A stretch of DNA of 33,180 nt. Source: Clostridiales bacterium. Lineage in GTDB: Bacteria; Bacillota; Clostridia; Peptostreptococcales; T1SED10-28. Of this stretch, positions 8,165 through 15,777 are shown piece by piece. Location: contig SKRE01000129.1 of the NCBI GenBank assembly GCA_007118655.1, forward strand, positions 1 to 33,180. The letters are read 5' to 3'. How positions within the stretch are numbered: position 1 is the first letter of the stretch; each line of letters opens with the position of its first letter. The notes under the pieces were generated by a model. The model ran no database searches. It saw nothing but the letters and a program-made list of their open reading frames with translations, and had not been told where the DNA came from. Position numbers and translations under genes: made by a program.

Positions 8165-11100
8165 ATGTCAAGAAGAACACAAACCATGGACGGTAATGCG
8201 GCGGCTTCCTATGTATCCTATGCATTCACCGATGTGGCAGCGATCTATCCAATTACCCCTTCATCAAACATGGCTGAAAATGTTGATGAGTGGAGTGCCA
8301 ACGGCATGAAGAATATTTTCGGACAACAGGTACGAGTCTCAGAACTGCAATCCGAGGGAGGTGCCGCAGGTGCCGTTCACGGATCACTGCAAGGTGGCGC
8401 TCTTACCACAACCTACACCGCATCGCAAGGGTTACTGCTGATGATTCCGAACATGTACAAAATCGCAGGAGAGTTATTACCGGGAGTATTTCATGTAAGT
8501 GCACGGGCTTTAGCCGGTCATGCCTTATCTATTTTTGGTGATCATTCCGATGTTATGGCTGCACGACAAACCGGATGTGCTATGCTTGCATCGGGAAGTG
8601 TGCAGGAAGTTATGGATCTTGGAGGCATCGCCCACTTGGCAGCAATCAAATCCAGCGTACCCTTTGTGCATTTCTTTGACGGGTTTAGAACTTCTCATGA
8701 AATGCAAAAGGTTGAATTAATTGAGTATGATGAACTGGAAGAACTTGTGGATAAAGAAAAAATCAAAGAGTTCAGAAACAAATCACTCAATCCCCAAAGC
8801 CCTGTACTTCGTGGAACGGCTCAAAATCCTGATGTATTTTTCCAGGCGAAGGAAGCATCCAATCCTTATTACACGGATTTACCCGATGTTGTCAACGGCT
8901 ATATGGAAAAAATCAGTGAAAAAACCGGACGGGAATACAAACCGTTTACTTATTATGGAGCAAAAGATGCAGACAGAATTATCATCGCCATGGGATCCGT
9001 TACGGAAACCATTGAAGAAACCGTAGATTATTTAATGGAAAAAGGAGAAAAAGTAGGAGCCGTCAAGGTTCATCTTTACCGGCCCTTCTCTGCTAAGTAC
9101 TTCTTTGATGTATTCCCAAGTACAGCGAAAAGAATTGCAGTAATGGATCGAACAAAAGAGCCGGGAGCTTTAGGAGAACCTTTATATCAGGATATCCAAA
9201 GCATTTTTTATACGAAGGAAGACCGTCCAATGATCATTGGAGGACGATACGGCCTTGGTTCGAAAGACACCACTCCAAGCCAAATTAAAGCGGTATACGA
9301 CAACCTAAAAGAAGAAACGCCTAAAAACGGTTTCACCGTTGGAATCAACGATGATGTAACCCACCTAAGCTTAGACTTAAAGGATAAGATTGTGACAGAA
9401 CCTAAAGGAACCATCCGATGTAAATTCTGGGGACTGGGTTCTGACGGAACTGTCGGAGCCAACAAGGAAGCGATTAAAATTATTGGTGAGAATACCGATA
9501 AATTTGCACAAGCCTATTTCTCCTATGACTCGAAAAAGTCCGGAGGGGTTACCGTATCCCACTTAAGATTCGGAGACGAGCCGATTCGATCCACCTATTT
9601 AATTGATGAGGCGGACTACATTGCCTGTCACAACCAAGCCTATGTAAATCAGTACGATTTACTAAAAGGACTTAAAAAAGGCGGAACGTTCCTTCTGAAC
9701 TGTTTATGGTCACCGGAGGAATTAAATGAGAAGTTGCCTGAAAGCCTTAAAAACTATATCAAGGAAAATGATATCAAATTCTACATCCTGGACGGTACGA
9801 AAATCGCCGAGGATATCGGTCTTGGAAATCGAATCAACATGGTTATGCAGTCCGCTTTCTTCAAACTATCAGAAGTTATTGATGTAAATGAAGCGGCAGA
9901 TTTCCTTAAAAAAGCCATCGCTAAAACTTACGGCAGCAAAGGGGAAAAAATTGTTGCAATGAACCAAAAAGCGGTGGATGAAGGGATGAATGCCCTTGTG
10001 AAGGTAGAAAAAGATGTAATTGACAGCTGGTCTGAAGGCGGCGGAGCCCAAGGTGCTTCAGGAAAGAAACCTGCATTTATCAAGGACATTTTAGAGCCTA
10101 TGAACGCACAAAAAGGTGACGATCTTCCCGTAAGTGCTTTTGCAGACCGGGCTGACGGATCCTTCCCGCTGGGAACCACAGAGTTTGAAAAACGTGGAAT
10201 CGCAGTGAACGTTCCCGAGTGGCAAAAAGAAACCTGTATTCAATGTAATCAATGTGCTTATGTTTGTCCCCATGCAGCCATTCGTCCGGTAATCCTAACG
10301 GAAGAAGAGCGAAAGAATGCACCGCAGGAAATGGAAAGTTTAAAAGCCATGGGTAAAGAATTTGCAGGATACGAATATAAGATTCAAGTGACCCCTCTGG
10401 ATTGTACCGGATGTGGAAACTGTGCAGATATTTGTCCCGCACCAAAGGGCAAAGCCCTAATTATGAAGCCTATGGAAGAGCAAGTGGCAAAAGAGAAACA
10501 AAACTGGGATTATGCCATGACCCTGGAAAACCGAGCCCACTTAACCAATACGGAAAACTTGAAGGGATCACAGTTTAAGCAGCCCTTGTTCCAATTCTCA
10601 GGAGCCTGTGCCGGTTGTGGAGAAACCCCTTATGTCAAGTTAATCACCCAATTGTTTGGAGATCGAATGGTTATTGCCAATGCCACCGGTTGTTCCTCCA
10701 TCTATGGAGGCAGTGCACCATCTGTACCATACTGTAAAAACGATGAAGGACAAGGTCCTGCATGGGCAAACTCCTTATTCGAAGACAATGCGGAGTATGG
10801 TTATGGAATGAAGCTTGCAGCCCTTCAGATCCGAGATAAGATTGAAGATTTGATGAAGGAAGCAAGTGTTTCCGATGAACTGGAAAAAGCTTTCCATAAG
10901 TGGATAGAAAACAAGGATGAGGGCAAAGGTTCCAAGGAAGCCACCATCGAAATGCTTCCCTTATTGGAGAAAGAAAAGGATGTTCCGGAAGTAGCGGAAA
11001 TTCTTGACAAGAAAAACTATTTAATTAAAACTTCCCAGTGGGTATTTGGTGGAGACGGATGGGCCTATGACATTGGTTTCGGCGGTCTGGACCATGTACT

Positions 11101-11680
11101 GGCTTCCGGTGAGGACGTAAACGTTCTGGTTATGGATACGGAAGTGTACTCCAATACCGGAGGACAATCCTCTAAAGCATCGCCTACGGCAGCGGTTGCC
11201 AAGTTTGCAGCTTCAGGAAAGAAGACCAAGAAGAAAGACCTGGGTATGATGATGACGAATTACGGCTATGTGTACGTAGCCCAAATAGCCATGGGAGCCG
11301 ACAAAAACCAGGCATTAAAAGCCATTAAAGAAGCGGAAGCCTATAAGGGGCCATCGATCGTTATTGCATACTCTCCATGTATTGCCCATGGAATTGCCAA
11401 TGGAATGGGAGCCACTCAACGACAACAAAAAGAAGCAGTGGACGCAGGATACTGGCATCTATACCGATTCAATCCCCTTCTAAAGGATCAGGGCAAGAAT
11501 CCTTTTGTACTGGATTCCAAGGAGCCGACAAAATCCTTTAAAGACTTCTTAATGAGTGAGGTTCGGTATGCATCCTTAACGAAGACCTTCCCGGAAGTTT
11601 CGGAAGAGCTGTTTAAGCGCTCAGAAGAAGAAGCGAAGGAAAGATATGAAGGATACAAAAGACAAGCGGAACAACTTTAG
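8165..11680 (+). CDS. nifJ: Pyruvate:ferredoxin (flavodoxin) oxidoreductase, single-chain
   Basis: The enzyme oxidises pyruvate with CoA to acetyl-CoA and CO2 and reduces ferredoxin, the central energy step of anaerobic Clostridia. At 1171 residues it is full length. The N-terminal domain opens with TMDGNAAASYVSYAFTDVAAIYPITPSS. Two 4Fe-4S motifs follow, CIQCNQCAYVCP near 690 and CTGCGNCADICP near 747. The third-cluster motif CAGCGETPY is near 815, and the thiamine diphosphate region GDGWAYDIGFGG near 962 leads into DTEVYSNTGGQSSK. Upstream in-frame starts exist (8093 and ATG 8159), but GGGAGG is placed 7 bases before ATG 8165, and family members start at this MSRRTQTMDGNAA. The gene is monocistronic, with a terminator after it. 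It is cytosolic and oxygen sensitive. Confidence 0.97.
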   Translation: MSRRTQTMDGNAAASYVSYAFTDVAAIYPITPSSNMAENVDEWSANGMKNIFGQQVRVSELQSEGGAAGAVHGSLQGGALTTTYTASQGLLLMIPNMYKIAGELLPGVFHVSARALAGHALSIFGDHSDVMAARQTGCAMLASGSVQEVMDLGGIAHLAAIKSSVPFVHFFDGFRTSHEMQKVELIEYDELEELVDKEKIKEFRNKSLNPQSPVLRGTAQNPDVFFQAKEASNPYYTDLPDVVNGYMEKISEKTGREYKPFTYYGAKDADRIIIAMGSVTETIEETVDYLMEKGEKVGAVKVHLYRPFSAKYFFDVFPSTAKRIAVMDRTKEPGALGEPLYQDIQSIFYTKEDRPMIIGGRYGLGSKDTTPSQIKAVYDNLKEETPKNGFTVGINDDVTHLSLDLKDKIVTEPKGTIRCKFWGLGSDGTVGANKEAIKIIGENTDKFAQAYFSYDSKKSGGVTVSHLRFGDEPIRSTYLIDEADYIACHNQAYVNQYDLLKGLKKGGTFLLNCLWSPEELNEKLPESLKNYIKENDIKFYILDGTKIAEDIGLGNRINMVMQSAFFKLSEVIDVNEAADFLKKAIAKTYGSKGEKIVAMNQKAVDEGMNALVKVEKDVIDSWSEGGGAQGASGKKPAFIKDILEPMNAQKGDDLPVSAFADRADGSFPLGTTEFEKRGIAVNVPEWQKETCIQCNQCAYVCPHAAIRPVILTEEERKNAPQEMESLKAMGKEFAGYEYKIQVTPLDCTGCGNCADICPAPKGKALIMKPMEEQVAKEKQNWDYAMTLENRAHLTNTENLKGSQFKQPLFQFSGACAGCGETPYVKLITQLFGDRMVIANATGCSSIYGGSAPSVPYCKNDEGQGPAWANSLFEDNAEYGYGMKLAALQIRDKIEDLMKEASVSDELEKAFHKWIENKDEGKGSKEATIEMLPLLEKEKDVPEVAEILDKKNYLIKTSQWVFGGDGWAYDIGFGGLDHVLASGEDVNVLVMDTEVYSNTGGQSSKASPTAAVAKFAASGKKTKKKDLGMMMTNYGYVYVAQIAMGADKNQALKAIKEAEAYKGPSIVIAYSPCIAHGIANGMGATQRQQKEAVDAGYWHLYRFNPLLKDQGKNPFVLDSKEPTKSFKDFLMSEVRYASLTKTFPEVSEELFKRSEEEAKERYEGYKRQAEQL

Positions 11681-11703
11681 TCAAACAGTTCAACAGCATA
11701 TGA

Positions 11704-11738
11704 AAAGGCAGGGACGCAAGTTCCTTGCCTTTTTTTTT
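11704..11738 (+). terminator. Terminator after pyruvate:ferredoxin oxidoreductase
   Basis: The arms AAGGCAGGGA and TTCCTTGCCTT pair with one bulged T around a short loop and lead into a run of ten T residues. The right arm also supplies a possible -35 box for the next gene. Confidence 0.8.
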
Positions 11739-11753
11739 GATAAAGGATAAAAT
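11725..11753 (+). promoter_or_regulatory. Possible promoter for the GlnK/GlnL-like operon, overlapping the terminator
   Basis: TTGCCT at 11725-11730 (four of six consensus bases) is followed by a 17-base spacer and TAAAAT at 11748-11753 (five of six). The -35 box lies inside the right arm of the upstream terminator. The spacing is ideal but the evidence is limited to motif matching. Confidence 0.4.
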
Positions 11754-11813
11754 AGACTAATAACCTGAAAAATCTGACAGAAGATATGAACCATTGGAAA
11801 TGGGAGAATGGAT

Positions 11814-13106
11814 ATGAATAAAAGAATGGTAAAAGATATATTATTAGTCGTGGTGTTAACGGTTTTTGCAGCCAAGCTTCGGGTCCATCCCTTTGATACC
11901 ACCTTTCGCATAGGTCTTGGAGTTATTATATTTGCTATGGGGATTTTGTATAAAAAAGAAATACCGGTACTGTGGACGGGAGTCTTCGTTTCCATCGCAA
12001 TTTTAGGGTTTCGCACCTGGATCACCCTACGGGGGCCAGGAAATGTATTGCTTGCGGAAGCCCTCTTCGATCATATCCCCGGTTCCCTATACTATACTTT
12101 TTTTGCGGTACTGCTAAAATACTCCAATGTGCTTTCCCTTGAAAATCGACCGATTCATATGGGCTTTGCCCTGGGAGCAATTGATTTTACCTCCAACATC
12201 TTTGAAATAGCCCTTCGTTTTATCATTGTACAGGAGCTGATCCAGGGATCTTCCTTTGTTATTCACCTCTTAAGCTTGTTGATCGTAGGGATGCTGCGGA
12301 TGTTTTTTGTAACGGGACTGTACTCTACCACCCAAAATCAAAGATTACGATTGGTGCGCCAGGCGGAAAAAAAGAAACTGGAAGAGTTGGTTTTGCTGAC
12401 CAGTTCCCTGCAGGCAGAAGTTTTCTACCTCCAGAAGTCTGCTCAAGATATGGAGCGCCTCACGAAGGAGAGCTACGAAATCTATAAGTCCTTAATGAAA
12501 AAAAATGAGGGGGAGTTGGGGAAAAAAGCGCTGCAGATTTCCAGGATGATGCATGAAGTGAAACACGACTACACCCGTATTAATGCGGGGCTAAAAAAAC
12601 TTTTGAAGGCACCGGAACGAACAGAGTACACTTTTTCGGAAATTCTGGATTTATCCATAAAGGTACATGAAACCTATAGCCGTGACACGGATAAACACGT
12701 CCACTTCACAAAACATCTGGGTCTGGATTTTTATCCGAAAGATCCCTTAGCCTGGACATCGGTGCTGAACAATATTTTGGCCAATGGGGTTGAGGCGATT
12801 TCGAAACGGGGAAATATCCATGTGGAACTGATTAAACAGAACAAAGATTTAATTTTAAAAGTCAGTGATACGGGAAGGGGAATTTCTTCCAAGGATATCA
12901 GACACATCTTCGTTCCCGGGTTTTCCAATAAGCTTGATGAGGTTTCCGGCTGCTATTCCAACGGTCTCGGCCTCTCCCATGTGGAAAATCTTGTAGAGTT
13001 TTTTAAGGGCAGCATTTCTGTTACAAGTGAAAAGGAAAGCGGTACCACCTTTATGATTAAAGTCGAAGAAAATAATGTGATTCGAGGTGACTACAGTGAA
13101 CTATGA
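11814..13106 (+). CDS. GlnK (YcbA)-like membrane sensor histidine kinase
   Basis: About 430 residues. The N-terminal 170 residues hold five or six hydrophobic segments with almost no external domain. A coiled region (about 185-240) follows, then the phosphoacceptor MMHEVKHDYTRIN near 250 and an ATPase domain with NNILANGVEAI, SDTGRGISS and NGLGLSHVENLVE. The layout and the partner encoded next resemble the Bacillus GlnK/GlnL (YcbA/YcbB) glutamine-responsive system. ATG 11808 abuts the GGGAG site, and ATG 11814 is 7 bases from it, so 11814 is chosen. The 3' end overlaps the response regulator start. The following TAXI transporter and D-glutamate cyclase genes support a glutamate- or glutamine-related signal, though the ligand is not shown by sequence. 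Confidence 0.82.
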   Translation: MNKRMVKDILLVVVLTVFAAKLRVHPFDTTFRIGLGVIIFAMGILYKKEIPVLWTGVFVSIAILGFRTWITLRGPGNVLLAEALFDHIPGSLYYTFFAVLLKYSNVLSLENRPIHMGFALGAIDFTSNIFEIALRFIIVQELIQGSSFVIHLLSLLIVGMLRMFFVTGLYSTTQNQRLRLVRQAEKKKLEELVLLTSSLQAEVFYLQKSAQDMERLTKESYEIYKSLMKKNEGELGKKALQISRMMHEVKHDYTRINAGLKKLLKAPERTEYTFSEILDLSIKVHETYSRDTDKHVHFTKHLGLDFYPKDPLAWTSVLNNILANGVEAISKRGNIHVELIKQNKDLILKVSDTGRGISSKDIRHIFVPGFSNKLDEVSGCYSNGLGLSHVENLVEFFKGSISVTSEKESGTTFMIKVEENNVIRGDYSEL

Positions 13107-14031
13107 AAATAAAATTCTTGTGGTGGATGATGATTCCGGGGTCCGAAGAATGATTTCCAACATTATTGAAGAGGAAGGCATCGGGCAGGTCATCGGAGAA
13201 GCGGTGGACGGATCTGAGGCCATCGACCTGGTTTTAGACTTACAGCCGGATTTAGTAATGATTGATCTTCTTATGCCGGAACTGGACGGAATCGAAACCA
13301 TCAAAAGACTAAGAAAATCCGCTTACCAAGGTTCCTTTGTGCTGATTTCAAAGATCACGGATAAAATGATGGTGCGGGAGGCGTATCAAGCGGGGGTGGA
13401 ATTCTACATTCATAAACCCATCAATAAAGAAGAAGTTTCCCACGTGATTCGAAAAGTCCTTCAATATAAAGGATTGGAAAAAACCTTTCAAAATCTACAG
13501 ATGTTTATCAACAATCAAGAATACGGACAGTCATCCTCGAATCCCATGAAAAATCCCATGGGGGGAGCTTCTACAAAAAAGGAAAAAGCCGACACCATTG
13601 CAGAAAACATCGCCATGGATCTTGGGATTTTAAGTCAGAGCGGCAGCCGGGATATTCTGGAAGCCATGCATATCCTCTCCGCTGTGGAATATCCCGAAGA
13701 TGTAAAGCTGTTGCAAAATTTAAAGGTTCTGTACGAAAAGATCGGACAGGGTTATGAAAAAAGGGGGAATTTGGATGTAGCCAGAAGTGAAAAAGCCATT
13801 GAAAGAAGAATGCGAAGAACCATTGAGTATGCGTTAAATAATTTGGGGAATTTAGGTATTGAAGACTATCATCATCCGAAGTTTGAACGCTTTGGCCATC
13901 GACTATTTGATTTTGCCACCATCCGGGAAGAAATGCTGAGGCTTCAAAAAAAGTCGGATAAAAAGCCGAAAATTAATGTGAAGCGTTTTTTGGAAGGAAT
14001 GCTGCGGGAAATTAAGCAGGAATATTTATAG
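13096..14031 (+). CDS. GlnL (YcbB)-type response regulator
   Basis: Residues 1-120 are a receiver domain with acidic pocket VVDDD, phosphoacceptor Asp in MIDLLMPELDG, and switch residues in LISKITD and IHKPIN. After a Ser/Asn/Gly-rich linker (about 135-155), the remaining 150 residues resemble the YcbB effector domain of Bacillus GlnL, with RRMRRTIEYALNNLGNLG and FGHRLFDFATIREEML. GTG 13087 is also possible. GTG 13096 is preferred because a full GAGGTGA site precedes it by 5 bases. It overlaps the kinase gene by 11 bases and so is coupled to it. GlnL activates glutamine uptake and breakdown genes in Bacillus, and here the likely target is the TAXI operon 170 bases downstream. That link is inference. 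Confidence 0.85.
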   Translation: MNYENKILVVDDDSGVRRMISNIIEEEGIGQVIGEAVDGSEAIDLVLDLQPDLVMIDLLMPELDGIETIKRLRKSAYQGSFVLISKITDKMMVREAYQAGVEFYIHKPINKEEVSHVIRKVLQYKGLEKTFQNLQMFINNQEYGQSSSNPMKNPMGGASTKKEKADTIAENIAMDLGILSQSGSRDILEAMHILSAVEYPEDVKLLQNLKVLYEKIGQGYEKRGNLDVARSEKAIERRMRRTIEYALNNLGNLGIEDYHHPKFERFGHRLFDFATIREEMLRLQKKSDKKPKINVKRFLEGMLREIKQEYL

Positions 14032-14133
14032 AAAAGCCGTCATTAGGGCACAAACTTATCAGATAATTTCAACTTTTTGATTTATTCCGAGTAGGATTCT
14101 GTAGTTTTTAGTCGGTTTCATAAACTATGCCGA

Positions 14134-14139
14134 TATAAT
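14134..14139 (+). promoter_or_regulatory. Probable -10 box of the TAXI transporter operon, with poor -35
   Basis: A perfect TATAAT sits about 64 bases before the receptor gene. The sequence 16-18 bases upstream (around GTCGGT) is far from TTGACA. A strong -10 with a missing -35 fits a promoter that needs an activator, for which the GlnL-like regulator just upstream is the obvious candidate. The 14032-14133 stretch is A+T rich with scattered TTTTT tracts and no clear dyad. Confidence 0.45.
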
Positions 14140-14202
14140 GGAGAAGTATCATATGTTTTTGTGGTAAAGTAGAAATAATTTAACTAAGGAGGAATGAAAT
14201 CA

Positions 14203-15213
14203 ATGAAAAAGAGACGAATTTTTACCTTATTGTTAATCAGTGTTTTAGTGTTATCCATATTCATGGTAGGATGTGGTAACGGTGACAACGGTGACAACGG
14301 CGACAATGGCGATAACGGAGAAGTGGAAAACGGCGGGGAGAGCCCGGATCGAGTAGCTATTGCAACCGGTGGAACCACGGGGGTTTATTATCCTCTGGGT
14401 GGAGCTTTTGCCAACATCGTGAACGATTACGTTGATGGTGTTACGGCTAATGCGGAATCTACAGGAGCTTCCGTAGAAAATGCAAACCTGTTAAATGACG
14501 GGGATGTAGACTTTGCAATGATTCAAAATGATATCTCTTATTTTGCATTTGAAGGCATTGAAATGTTCGACACCCCAATGGACAACCTACGGGGATTGGC
14601 AACCTTATATCCGGAGACGATTCAAATCGTTGCGGACGCCGGAGCAGGAATTGAATCGATTGAAGATTTAGCCGGCAAGAGAGTAGCGGTAGGAGCTCCG
14701 GGCAGTGGTACCGAGGCGAATGCCCGACAAATTCTGGAAGTTCATGGTATTACCTATGACGATTTCACCCCTGATTACCTGTCCTTCGCAGAAGCGGCAG
14801 ACAATCTTCGGGACGGGAATGTGGACGCAGCCTTTGTAACTGCAGGAACTCCAACGGCAGCCATCACGGACCTTTCTACACAACACAGTGTAGTACTGAT
14901 TTCTATTTCTCAAGATATGATCGATGAGATTGTTTCCGAGTACCCTTACTATACCCAAGTAGAAATTCCTGGCGGAACCTATAGAAATCAGGATGATGCA
15001 GTGGATGCCGTAGCGGTAATGGCAATGATCGCTGTAAGAGCGGAACTCTCGGAAGACTTTGTATATGAGATTACTGCCGCATTATTTGAGAACCTCAGCG
15101 ACCTCGAAAGTGCCCATGCACGTGGAGGCGATGTAAGTCTTGAAGGAGCCCAGGATGGTATGTCCTTAGAATTACACCCGGGAGCCCAACGATATTTTGA
15201 TGAAGCGCAGTAA
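14203..15213 (+). CDS. TAXI-family TRAP transporter solute-binding lipoprotein
   Basis: A 336-residue extracytoplasmic receptor. The signal peptide MKKRRIFTLLLISVLVLSIF leads to a lipobox MVGC, so Cys24 should be lipid-modified and anchored on the outer face of the membrane. A Gly-Asp-Asn repeat linker follows, then the TAXI (TRAP-associated extracytoplasmic immunogenic) domain, opening VAIATGGTTGVYYPLGGAFA and carrying KRVAVGAPGSGTE and FVTAGTPTAAI. Structurally known TAXI proteins bind glutamate/glutamine or other organic acids. ATG 14194 abuts the AAGGAGG site, and ATG 14203 lies 10 bases from it, so 14203 is taken. A terminator-like hairpin just after the gene should keep the receptor in excess over the permease. 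Confidence 0.92.
   Translation: MKKRRIFTLLLISVLVLSIFMVGCGNGDNGDNGDNGDNGEVENGGESPDRVAIATGGTTGVYYPLGGAFANIVNDYVDGVTANAESTGASVENANLLNDGDVDFAMIQNDISYFAFEGIEMFDTPMDNLRGLATLYPETIQIVADAGAGIESIEDLAGKRVAVGAPGSGTEANARQILEVHGITYDDFTPDYLSFAEAADNLRDGNVDAAFVTAGTPTAAITDLSTQHSVVLISISQDMIDEIVSEYPYYTQVEIPGGTYRNQDDAVDAVAVMAMIAVRAELSEDFVYEITAALFENLSDLESAHARGGDVSLEGAQDGMSLELHPGAQRYFDEAQ
14281..14316 (+). repeat. Four tandem 9-base units encoding a Gly-Asp-Asn linker
   Basis: Four direct units (GGTGACAAC twice, then GGCGACAAT and GGCGATAAC) encode GDN four times, directly after the lipid-anchored cysteine region of the TAXI receptor. They form an acidic flexible tether. The silent drift between units shows the repeat is not a fresh expansion. 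Confidence 0.9.
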
Positions 15214-15763
15214 AGTAAAAAATTTTCAGGTAGAAGATCATAGCAGGGACAGGGCGCCTATAACCGGGTGCCTTCCCCTGTTTTATTTAAAAAGGGGCAG
15301 CCCTTTTATTCTTTTGTTTGTTTTAATATTGTCAATTTTTCTAGTATGGCCCGTTAAAGGATTAGGCATCAGTACAGAGGATAATTTATTATTTTTTTTT
15401 CCTAAGCAGGAACCGTACGAATTTGCAATTATTTATGATCACTCTGTAATGAGAACGGAAGTAAAGGACGTTTTCACATTGGAAGATGGAGAAATTCTTT
15501 TGCTGCGAACGGAGTATGAGTCTTTTGGCGCCGGCCTCCCGTCGGAAGCCTTCGAAAGCTTTGAAAAAGTAGACGGCCGTTATATCAACGATGGCATTAA
15601 CCAGCGTCTTCCGGAGATTCGCATGAGAACGGGAAAAACCGCTGATCATCGACTGCTTTTTAATGAAAACCAAGAGATTTACTTTAATGATTTTTTAGTA
15701 CCGGGCAGCTTAATAGTATTTGAAGAGAAAACTATGACAACTTTGGAAAGTCTGTTTTATTGA
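15200..15763 (+). CDS. DUF1850-family protein of the TAXI-TRAP operon
   Basis: A 187-residue protein with one strong membrane segment (about 38-55, FILLFVLILSIFLVWPV) and an outward domain carrying the DUF1850-like run FAIIYDHSVMRTEVKDVFTLEDGEILLLRTEYESFGAGLP. Proteins of this family are usually encoded between TAXI receptor and TRAP permease genes and have no assigned biochemical role. The start is uncertain. A TTG at 15197 and an ATG at 15200 overlap the receptor stop by about 14 bases and lack a ribosome site, and a terminator-like hairpin (15244-15288) lies inside the first 30 codons. The true start could be a later non-ATG codon near the membrane segment. Its stop abuts the permease ribosome site. 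Confidence 0.75.
   Translation: MKRSKVKNFQVEDHSRDRAPITGCLPLFYLKRGSPFILLFVLILSIFLVWPVKGLGISTEDNLLFFFPKQEPYEFAIIYDHSVMRTEVKDVFTLEDGEILLLRTEYESFGAGLPSEAFESFEKVDGRYINDGINQRLPEIRMRTGKTADHRLLFNENQEIYFNDFLVPGSLIVFEEKTMTTLESLFY
15244..15288 (+). terminator. Terminator-like hairpin just after the TAXI receptor gene
   Basis: The arms 15244-15258 and 15267-15280 pair over about 13 bp with small bulges, around an 8-base loop, and lead into TTTTATTT. It starts 31 bases after the receptor stop, inside the predicted DUF1850 frame. Partial termination here would give more receptor than permease mRNA. Confidence 0.55.
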
Positions 15764-15777
15764 AAGGAGGAAATACA

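Noticed and set aside
14281-14316. Tandem repeats as a possible CRISPR or regulatory repeat
   Set aside because: Units are 9 bases, contiguous, in frame and encode a linker. There are no spacers.
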